In this document: positions 1-6,613 of the stretch, piece after piece | Layout: every line of letters begins with the position of its first letter | Numbering within the stretch: position 1 is the stretch's first letter | NCBI GenBank assembly: GCA_039933785.1 | Contig: JBDTNL010000114.1 | Span: 1 to 8,498 of the forward strand | Source: JBDTNL01 sp039933785 | Lineage (GTDB): Bacteria > Acidobacteriota > Thermoanaerobaculia > Multivoradales > JAGPDF01 | Direction: 5' to 3' | DNA: 8,498 bases | The notes under the pieces: model-generated | The model's database searches: none | What the model was told of the DNA's origin: nothing | The model's input: the letters and a program-made list of their open reading frames with translations, nothing else | Made by a program: the position numbers and the translations under genes

Positions 1-112
1 CGGGCTGAAGCGTTTCGATGGCGATGATCTGAGTGGGAAACGGTGGGGAGCGTAGCACGCTGGATCATCGCGCCGAGGGCCGGCGAGCGCCATCGGATAG
101 ACTCAGGATGGC

Positions 113-979
113 ATGAAACTCGGCCGGTTCGACCTCGACATCGTCAGCGACGGGACCTTCCGTCTGGATGGCGGAGCGATGTTCGGTGTGGTCCCGAAGA
201 CGCTCTGGGAGCGCTCGAAGCGGCCGGACGAGAAGAATCGCATCCTCATGGGGACGAACTGTGCGCTGGTGCGCGCGGGCGCCGAGCTGGTGCTCATCGA
301 CACGGGTCTGGGCGACAAGCAGGACGCCAAGTTCCAGGCGATCTACGACTTCGAGCCCGGCGCCGTGCGGCTGCCGGAATCGATCGCCCGCCTGGGTTTC
401 GCTCTCGGCGACGTCACCCACGTGATCCTTTCGCATCTGCATTTCGATCACGCAGGGTGGAACGCCAGTCGGGCTGCCGACGGCCGCCTGCTTCCGACCT
501 TCCCAAAGGCCCGCTACTGGCTGAATCGCGGCGAGGTCGAGCACGCGCGTCGGCCCAACGAGCGCGACCGGGCGAGCTACGACCCGCGCAATTGGGAACC
601 TCTGTTCGAGGCCGGAGTGGTCGAGCTCTTCGACGCGACCACCGAACCGGTACCGGGCATTCGCGCCGTGAAAGCCTCCGGACACAATGCGGACATGTGC
701 GTCGTGACGATCGATGGCGGCGGAGCAGAAGGTGGAGGGCAGGCAGTGTTCTGGGCCGATCTAGTGCCCACTTCCGCGCACGTGCCGTTGCCCTGGATCA
801 TGGGCTACGACCTATTTCCGATGCAGACGCTGCAGAACAAGAAGGACTGGCTGCCGCGCGCGGCGGCTGAGAATTGGCTGAGCATCTTCGAGCACGATGC
901 CGAGGTGGCGCTCGGGCGCATCGTCGAAGAGGCTCCCGGTCGCTACCGCGCCGAGGCCATGGTGGCGACCACCGCTTGA
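113..979 (+). CDS. MBL-fold metallo-hydrolase, substrate unknown
   Basis: This 288-residue protein belongs to the metallo-beta-lactamase superfamily (COG0491-like: lactonases, glyoxalase II-type and organophosphate hydrolases). The dinuclear metal site is visible: H108, H110, D112 and H113 in the HLHFDH motif, a third-site His in GHNADM (H191), a bridging Asp in FWADL (D216) and a late His at 261. An early LIDTGLGD segment (residues 61-68) is typical of the fold. There is no signal peptide or membrane segment, so it is probably cytoplasmic. The ATG at 113 starts just before the conserved MKLGRFDLDIVSDG strand; the preceding AGGA is only 4 nt away, so the ribosome site is weak. The gap to the next gene is 90 nt, so membership in the same operon is possible but unproven. 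The fold and metal site are clear; the substrate cannot be read from the sequence, and the dehydrogenase context does not settle it. Confidence 0.9.
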   Translation: MKLGRFDLDIVSDGTFRLDGGAMFGVVPKTLWERSKRPDEKNRILMGTNCALVRAGAELVLIDTGLGDKQDAKFQAIYDFEPGAVRLPESIARLGFALGDVTHVILSHLHFDHAGWNASRAADGRLLPTFPKARYWLNRGEVEHARRPNERDRASYDPRNWEPLFEAGVVELFDATTEPVPGIRAVKASGHNADMCVVTIDGGGAEGGGQAVFWADLVPTSAHVPLPWIMGYDLFPMQTLQNKKDWLPRAAAENWLSIFEHDAEVALGRIVEEAPGRYRAEAMVATTA

Positions 980-1069
980 CCGAGAACCGAACATTTCACC
1001 GACGCCCCGGGCAGCTGCCCGTGGCCTGAAGATCACGCGCGCTCGAATCGGGGCGCTTCTGGGGGAATC

Positions 1070-2857
<1,788 letters not shown>

Positions 2858-2892
2858 CCTCGAAGGGACCCGGGTTGCAGGTGCGGTAAACT

Positions 2893-2923
2893 TTGACCGA
2901 CTGGCTTTGGCCTGCCGCAAAAT
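2893..2923 (+). promoter_or_regulatory. Weak candidate internal promoter upstream of E2
   Basis: TTGACC at 2893-2898 resembles a -35 box (5 of 6) and CAAAAT at 2918-2923 resembles a -10 box (4 of 6), with a 19-nt spacer that is longer than ideal. It lies in the slightly AT-richer gap between the E3 and E2 genes. Transcription would begin near 2930, almost on top of the E2 ribosome site, so it would give a very short 5' UTR. The match is marginal, and read-through from the E3 gene is at least as likely. Confidence 0.22.
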
Positions 2924-2940
2924 ACCCTACGGAGAAGCAG

Positions 2941-4362
2941 ATGGCTACCGATGTCGTGATGCCGCAAATGGGCGAGTCGATCGCCGAAGGAACGATTACC
3001 AAGTGGCTGGTGAAGCCCGGCGAGACCGTCGAGCGCGACCAGCCTTTGTTCGAAATCTCGACCGACAAGGTCGACGCCGAGATCCCCAGCCCGGCCGCTG
3101 GAGTGCTGCTCGAGGTGCTCTTTCCAGAAGGTGCCGTAGTACCGGTCAACCAGCTCGTGGCGAGGATCGGCGAAGCGGGCGCCAAGCCCGTCGCGGCGGC
3201 TACTCCCTCGGCTGCACCCGCGCCGGTCGCGGCGGCGCCAGCGGTGGCTACGGCAAAGGCTGCTGCGGCGGTGACGCCGGTCGCCCCCGCGGCTCTGGTC
3301 GCGGCGGCCCCGGTCTCGGAGCTCGAGCAGCGTTTGCGGAGCAAGTCGAGCCCGCTGGTGCGCACGATTGCGGCCGCCGAGAGTGTCGACATCACCCAAT
3401 TGTCCGGCAGCGGCCTCCATGGCCGGGTTACCAAGGACGACATCCTTGGGTTCGTCGCGCAGCGAGGACTGACCCCGGCCGCACCGGCAGTTGCTGTCGC
3501 CGTGACTCAAGCCGTGCCGGCAGTTGCCGTCACGGCCCCCGCTGTTGGAGCGCCTGCGGCTCCCCGGCAGGCGCCGGTCTCTGCACCCTCTCCGGCGGGC
3601 GGCAAGGTCGAGTCCGGCTTCCGCGTCGCGGCCTACACCCCGAGCGAGAACGTGGTCATCGAGCCGATGTCGCGGATGCGCCAGATCACCGCCGCGCACA
3701 TGCGGTACTCGAAGGACACCTCGGCCCACGTCACCACCGTGTTTCACATGGACATGTCCAAGGTGCACGCGGCGCGCGAGCGGTCGAAGGTTGGATTCCT
3801 CAAGGCCAACTCCACCAAGCTGAGCTACATGCCGTTCATCTTCAAGGCGGTCGCCGAAGGCCTGAAGACCAACCCGAAGCTGAACGCCGCGATCGACGGC
3901 ACCAACGTGGTGTTCAAGAAGGACATCAACCTGGGCATGGCGGTGGCGCTCGACTGGGGCCTGCTGGTGCCGGTGATCCGGAACGCGGACACCCTCAATC
4001 TCGTCGGTCTCGCGAAGGCCGCCAACGATCTTGCCGATCGCGCCCGAACGAAGAAGCTCAAGCCCGAAGAGGCGCAGGGTGGCACCTTTACGATCACCAA
4101 TCCCGGCGTCTTCGGTTCGTTGTTCGGCACGCCGATCATCAACCAGCCGCAAGTCGCGATTCTGGGTATCGGGGCGGTTGAAAAGCGCCCCGTGGTGGTC
4201 ACCGACGAGGACGGCAACGACTCGTTGACGATCAAGACGATGGCCTACTTCGGGATCAGCTACGACCATCGGCTGGTCGATGGCGCGGACGCGGACCACT
4301 TCATGATCGCGGTCAAGAAAAGCCTGCTCGGCCCCTGGCCTGAGCTCGAGCCGTACATTTAG
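2941..4362 (+). CDS. Dihydrolipoamide acyltransferase (E2) of a 2-oxoacid dehydrogenase complex
   Basis: This is the E2 core subunit, which transfers the acyl group from its lipoyl arm to CoA. The 473 residues contain one lipoyl domain (about 2-78, lipoyl lysine K43), an Ala/Pro/Val linker, a peripheral subunit-binding domain that docks E1/E3 (about 136-172, SSPLVRTIAAAESVDI through GRVTKDDIL), a second flexible linker (about 175-225) and the catalytic domain (about 236-473) with the DHRxxDG motif (H443, D447). I chose ATG 2941 because GGAG at 2931-2934 sits 6 nt upstream and the protein then begins MATDVVMPQMG, matching E3. A longer reading from TTG 2893 only adds residues lacking family similarity. 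Substrate class is not decidable: the GGTFTITNPGVFGS segment is common to succinyl-, acetyl- and branched-chain E2s. E1 is not in the window. Confidence 0.95.
   Translation: MATDVVMPQMGESIAEGTITKWLVKPGETVERDQPLFEISTDKVDAEIPSPAAGVLLEVLFPEGAVVPVNQLVARIGEAGAKPVAAATPSAAPAPVAAAPAVATAKAAAAVTPVAPAALVAAAPVSELEQRLRSKSSPLVRTIAAAESVDITQLSGSGLHGRVTKDDILGFVAQRGLTPAAPAVAVAVTQAVPAVAVTAPAVGAPAAPRQAPVSAPSPAGGKVESGFRVAAYTPSENVVIEPMSRMRQITAAHMRYSKDTSAHVTTVFHMDMSKVHAARERSKVGFLKANSTKLSYMPFIFKAVAEGLKTNPKLNAAIDGTNVVFKKDINLGMAVALDWGLLVPVIRNADTLNLVGLAKAANDLADRARTKKLKPEEAQGGTFTITNPGVFGSLFGTPIINQPQVAILGIGAVEKRPVVVTDEDGNDSLTIKTMAYFGISYDHRLVDGADADHFMIAVKKSLLGPWPELEPYI
2959..2990 (+). repeat. 32-nt exact direct repeat, copy 2 (lipoyl domain of E2)
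   Basis: This is the second copy of the identical stretch at 1088-1119. Over residues 1-80 the encoded E2 and E3 lipoyl domains share 57 identical residues by hand count. They are most similar at 5-22 and around the lipoyl lysine (30-58), and diverge at 23-29 and after 59. Confidence 0.9.
3484..3537 (+). repeat. Imperfect tandem repeat in the second E2 linker
   Basis: The 11-mer CCGGCAGTTGC occurs at 3484-3494 and again at 3517-3527, exactly 33 nt apart. It encodes two related 11-residue units beginning PAVAV. It lies in the flexible Ala/Pro/Val linker between the subunit-binding and catalytic domains, where slippage-type length change keeps frame and is well tolerated. Confidence 0.45.
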
Positions 4363-4369
4363 GAATCAC

Positions 4370-4410
4370 CGGCTGGCGGCGGATCCCGTCGCGGGTCTGC
4401 CGGCCAGCCG
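4370..4410 (+). terminator. GC-rich hairpin after E2, possible terminator without U-tract
   Basis: CGGCTGGC at 4370-4377 is perfectly complementary to GCCAGCCG at 4403-4410. An inner CCCG/CGGG stem (4385-4388 with 4392-4395) closes a TCG loop, with mismatches between the two stems. It begins 8 nt after the E2 stop. No run of T follows, so it is not a canonical intrinsic terminator. It could stabilise the 3' end of the E3-E2 message or act with Rho. Confidence 0.38.
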
Positions 4411-4570
4411 CAGGAGCTCCCCCTTCCGACCCGGTTCAGGGTAGATCGATTCGCAGTCCCGGTGAATCTGCAGGGCACTCTTCGAACGCGCGGCGATGGG
4501 CCGCGAGTCGTGCCAGCTCGCGGCACGCGGATGCTCGGAGGTCTAGAAATCGGAGCAGGTGCAATGCTCA

Positions 4571-4576
4571 TAGAAT
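4571..4576 (+). promoter_or_regulatory. Candidate -10 box (TAGAAT) for a leaderless lipB transcript
   Basis: TAGAAT matches the -10 consensus at 5 of 6 positions and ends 6 nt before the lipB ATG at 4583, so the predicted start site falls on or next to the A of the start codon. No convincing -35 box is seen 16-18 nt upstream, and no Shine-Dalgarno lies within 15 nt of the ATG. The 220-nt gap between E2 and lipB otherwise holds the hairpin at 4370-4410 and a short inverted repeat at 4509-4527. Confidence 0.32.
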
Positions 4577-4582
4577 TGGCCC

Positions 4583-5257
4583 ATGGATGGGGCACCGGAA
4601 CGCGAGCTGCATTGGTCCTATCTCGGCGAGGTCCCTTATCGTCAGGCGGTCGGCTTGCAGCTTGCCGCGCGCGATGCCCTGCGCCTCGGCAGCGGCCCGG
4701 AGCGCTTCCTGGCGCTCGAGCATCCGCACGTCTACACGCTGGGGCGAAACGCCAGCGACGCCGATGTCACCGCGACTGGCGAGTGGCTCGAATCGCGCCG
4801 GGTCTCGGTCGAGGTGTGCGATCGTGGTGGACAGGTGACGTATCACGGCCCCGGTCAGTTAGTGGGCTATCCCGTGCTGAGTCTGAGCCCCGATCGGCGT
4901 GACATCCGGCGTTATGTCCGAGATCTGCAGGAGGTCGTGATCCGGACCTTGGCTGAGTTCGGCCTGCCTGGAGAGCGTCGCGACGGGCCTGAGTTCATCG
5001 GCGTGTGGTCGCGCGGCAAGAAAGTCGCGTCAATCGGCGTGCACCTCAGCCGGTGGATCACGACCCATGGCTTTGCCCTCAACGTGAGCACCGACTTGTC
5101 GTACTTCTCGGGCATCGTGCCGTGTGGACTGCGCGAAGTCGAAATGGCCTCGATCGAGAGTCTCACGGGTGAGCGGCCTCAGGTCGCCGCCGTCGCCGCC
5201 GTCGCCGCTCGCCACCTGGCAGAAGTCTTCGCTCGGTCTTTGGTGCTCATCGCGTGA
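4583..5257 (+). CDS. lipB: Lipoyl(octanoyl) transferase LipB
   Basis: LipB moves the octanoyl group from octanoyl-ACP to the target lysine of lipoyl domains (glycine cleavage H protein, E2s, and here probably the E3 arm); LipA then inserts sulfur. The 224 residues are of normal family length. Visible signatures are the RGGQVTYHGPGQ motif (81-92), the catalytic lysine in GKKVASIG (K147 by alignment with the family), THGFALNV (161-168) and the acyl-carrying cysteine in IVPCG (C181). The Cys/Lys pair is intact, so the enzyme should be active. An in-frame TAG at 4571 forces the start to ATG 4583, which has no Shine-Dalgarno. The C-terminus holds three 9-nt GTCGCCGCC-type repeats (5183-5209, VAA three times). 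The stop overlaps the start of the next gene by 4 nt. Placement after E3/E2 fits its role of modifying both. Confidence 0.96.
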   Translation: MDGAPERELHWSYLGEVPYRQAVGLQLAARDALRLGSGPERFLALEHPHVYTLGRNASDADVTATGEWLESRRVSVEVCDRGGQVTYHGPGQLVGYPVLSLSPDRRDIRRYVRDLQEVVIRTLAEFGLPGERRDGPEFIGVWSRGKKVASIGVHLSRWITTHGFALNVSTDLSYFSGIVPCGLREVEMASIESLTGERPQVAAVAAVAARHLAEVFARSLVLIA

Positions 5258-6291
5258 CGCGAAAGTCCATCCCACGGGCGGCCGGCTCCGCGGCTACAAC
5301 CGGGGCAACGGATTCGGCGGAGCTGGCGATCGGGCTGAGCGCGGCCATCCTGGCAGTCACCGCGGAGGTTCCGCTGGTCCTCATCGTGCACCCGTTCGAC
5401 GGCGATCGCGCGGTGGCGGCGAGTGACCGGGCGAGTTCGCGTAATCCGGTGCTCGACACGCTTCCGTTCGGTCCGCTCGATCCTTCCGGCGACCGCACGC
5501 TCGAGAGGGCGCTTCGCGGTTGGGTGCGCGCACAAACCGGTTTCGAGCTCGGCTACGCGGAGCAGCTCTACACCTTCGCCGATCGCGATCGCTTCCTGGG
5601 CGAACAGGACGGGGTGCGCGTGGTCTCGGTCGCTTACGTCGCTCTGGTTCGCGAGGCGCGGCCGGCGGGCGAAGCCGAGTGGCGCGGATGCTACGAGTAC
5701 CTTCCTTGGGAGGATTGGCGCGGCGGCCGGCCGCAGATGCTCGATCGTGAGATCGAGCCGGCGCTGCGGCGCTGGGCGAGCGCCGGCGCCGAGTCGGAGC
5801 GGCGCGATCGCGCCGAGATTGCCTTCGGCCTGGGCGGCGCGCCGTGGGATCCCGACCGGGTGCTCGATCGCTACGAGCTGCTCTACGAAGCGGGCCTGGT
5901 GGCCGAAGCTTCGCGCGACCGGCGGGATGCCCGCGCCTCGCCGTCGGTCTCGGTGCGCGCCCTCGGGCGGCCGATGGCCTTCGACCACCGCCGCATCCTC
6001 GCCACCGCGCTCGGCCGGCTGCGCGGCAAGCTGCGCTACCGCCCGGTGGTGTTCGAGCTGCTGGCGCCGACCTTCACGCTGCTGCAACTCCAACAAGTGG
6101 TCGAAGCGCTCGCCGGCGCACGCCTGCACAAGCAGAACTTTCGCCGCTTGGTGGAGAAGGGCGGCCTCGTCGAAGGCACTGGACGGGTCGAATCCAACAC
6201 CGGCGGCAGGCCGGCGGAGCTCTTCCGCTTCCGTCGGGAAGTGCTGCGTGAACGGCCCGCGCCGGGCGTCGTGCTGCGCGCGGGCCGCTAG
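5254..6291 (+). CDS. NrtR-like transcriptional regulator with degenerate Nudix domain (COG4111-like)
   Basis: The 345-residue protein has an N-terminal Nudix-fold region (about 20-150) and a C-terminal winged-helix region (about 230-325). In NrtR-type regulators the Nudix part senses ADP-ribose or related NAD metabolites and the winged helix binds operators of NAD-metabolism genes. The RExxEExG part of the Nudix box reads GWVRAQTG (89-96): all three glutamate positions are replaced (W90, A93, Q94), so hydrolysis is unlikely. Family-like segments are YTFADRDR (106-113), VVSVAYVALV (123-132), AFDHRRIL (232-239) and the FTLLQLQQVVEA to NFRRLV stretch. It is longer than classic NrtR (about 220-250) owing to an insert of roughly 80 residues containing GCYEYLPWEDW, as I recall for the COG4111 'NAD regulator' group. 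The GTG start overlaps the lipB stop (GTGA), implying translational coupling. Regulator assignment is good; ligand and targets are inferred. Confidence 0.8.
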   Translation: MTRKSIPRAAGSAATTGATDSAELAIGLSAAILAVTAEVPLVLIVHPFDGDRAVAASDRASSRNPVLDTLPFGPLDPSGDRTLERALRGWVRAQTGFELGYAEQLYTFADRDRFLGEQDGVRVVSVAYVALVREARPAGEAEWRGCYEYLPWEDWRGGRPQMLDREIEPALRRWASAGAESERRDRAEIAFGLGGAPWDPDRVLDRYELLYEAGLVAEASRDRRDARASPSVSVRALGRPMAFDHRRILATALGRLRGKLRYRPVVFELLAPTFTLLQLQQVVEALAGARLHKQNFRRLVEKGGLVEGTGRVESNTGGRPAELFRFRREVLRERPAPGVVLRAGR

Positions 6292-6322
6292 ATCGTTCCC
6301 GTCCCCCAGCCAAAAGCGGTGC

Positions 6323-6352
6323 TTGACAGGCTTTCGAAGCCGACACCATAAT
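6323..6352 (+). promoter_or_regulatory. Strong sigma70-like promoter of the leu operon
   Basis: TTGACA at 6323-6328 is a perfect -35 box and CATAAT at 6347-6352 is a 5-of-6 -10 box; the spacer is 18 nt. It is the best promoter match in the window and sits 31 nt after the stop of the preceding regulator gene. A start site 6-9 nt after the -10 box falls at 6358-6361, that is, on or just before the leader peptide ATG at 6361. The leu message may therefore start with its AUG. Confidence 0.8.
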
Positions 6353-6360
6353 CGCCACCG

Positions 6361-6531
6361 ATGTCTCGCCACCACGCCGTCACGCTTGCGCAACCGCTCG
6401 ACGCAGTCGCGGCCATCAGCGCGTCCACCGCCTTGCGTAGCTTCGCCCTGCGTTTCGGATGGTCCTTTCTCAGCCTCCTCCTTCTGGGCCTTTATCTCAT
6501 TCTTCGGTCCTCGGGGGCGGTGGTGACCTAA
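6361..6531 (+). CDS. leuL: leu operon leader peptide (56 codons, Leu-rich)
   Basis: This small ORF runs from ATG 6361 to TAA 6529-6531 and encodes 56 residues. Eight of codons 37-48 are leucine (CTC, CTC, CTC, CTT, CTG, CTT, CTC, CTT at codons 37, 39, 40, 41, 42, 44, 46, 48), just ahead of the alternative RNA hairpins upstream of leuA. This is the classical design of an attenuator sensor: scarce charged Leu-tRNA stalls the ribosome on this run. The last part of the gene (6509-6522) is itself the 5' arm of the antiterminator. There is no Shine-Dalgarno; the promoter position suggests leaderless translation. The peptide is longer than most leaders (about 15-30 residues). A small membrane protein (hydrophobic 35-48) is the alternative, but the RNA pairing argues for a leader. 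The symbol follows the enterobacterial convention. Confidence 0.82.
   Translation: MSRHHAVTLAQPLDAVAAISASTALRSFALRFGWSFLSLLLLGLYLILRSSGAVVT
6473..6518 (+). promoter_or_regulatory. Candidate 1:2 (protector) hairpin of the attenuator
   Basis: GCCTCC at 6473-6478, which covers the first clustered Leu codons (39 and 40), can pair with GGGGGC at 6513-6518 (five Watson-Crick pairs and one G-U). A second option is CCACCGCC (6425-6432) with GGCGGTGG (6516-6523). Either would sequester the antiterminator strand when the leader is not being translated and favour termination. A ribosome stalled on the Leu run would cover the 6473-6478 arm. The pairings are short, so this part is less certain than the terminator/antiterminator pair. 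Confidence 0.4.
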
Positions 6532-6571
6532 AGCGCGAGCGGCGCAAGACGGTTTACACCAGCCCCCGAGG
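6509..6571 (+). promoter_or_regulatory. Antiterminator hairpin of the leu attenuator
   Basis: CCTCGGGGGCGGTG at 6509-6522 pairs with 6557-6571: ten continuous pairs (6509-6518 with 6562-6571), a bulged A at 6561, then four more (6519-6522 with 6557-6560). Its 3' strand is the same sequence that forms the 5' arm of the terminator, so the two structures exclude each other. A ribosome stalled on Leu codons 39-42 should leave 6509 onward free and allow this hairpin; a ribosome reaching the stop at 6529 covers 6509-6522 and releases the terminator. Confidence 0.8.
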
Positions 6572-6591
6572 GAGACCTCGGGGGCTTTTTT
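6561..6591 (+). terminator. Intrinsic terminator of the leu attenuator
   Basis: AGCCCCCGAGG (6561-6571) pairs perfectly over 11 bp with CCTCGGGGGCT (6576-6586) around a GAGA tetraloop (GNRA type, 6572-6575), followed directly by a T run (6586-6591). It is a textbook Rho-independent terminator, placed 29 nt after the leader peptide stop and 22 nt before leuA, so transcription ends before leuA unless the antiterminator forms. The 322-nt gap between the Nudix-type regulator gene and leuA is thus accounted for by promoter, leader gene and attenuator. Confidence 0.93.
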
Positions 6592-6613
6592 CGTTTCTGG
6601 GGAGACGCCAAGC

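Noticed and set aside
1..55. Open frame (frame 2) ending at TAG 53-55, which could be the tail of an upstream gene
   Set aside because: Only 17 codons, with only 10 of 17 third positions G or C and no recognisable motif; too short to support a call. The remaining bases up to 112 show nothing beyond a weak AGGA before the first gene.
43..870. Long + strand open frame overlapping the MBL gene
   Set aside because: Its translation is Arg-rich low-complexity text without family motifs, in the +1-shifted frame of a gene with an intact metal site; a GC-rich shadow.
1008..1021. Perfect 14-nt palindrome CGGGCAGCTGCCCG between the MBL and E3 genes
   Set aside because: About one such palindrome is expected by chance in a GC-rich window of this size; no T run follows, and no second copy was noticed.
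2893..2940. Upstream TTG start for E2 adding 16 residues
   Set aside because: ATG 2941 has a well-placed GGAG and yields the conserved lipoyl N-terminus, matching E3; the extension has no family similarity and no ribosome site.
5183..5209. Three tandem 9-nt GTCGCCGCC-type units at the lipB 3' end
   Set aside because: Encodes a short VAA-repeat in a helix near the C-terminus; simple codon-level microrepeat, no sign of a functional element.
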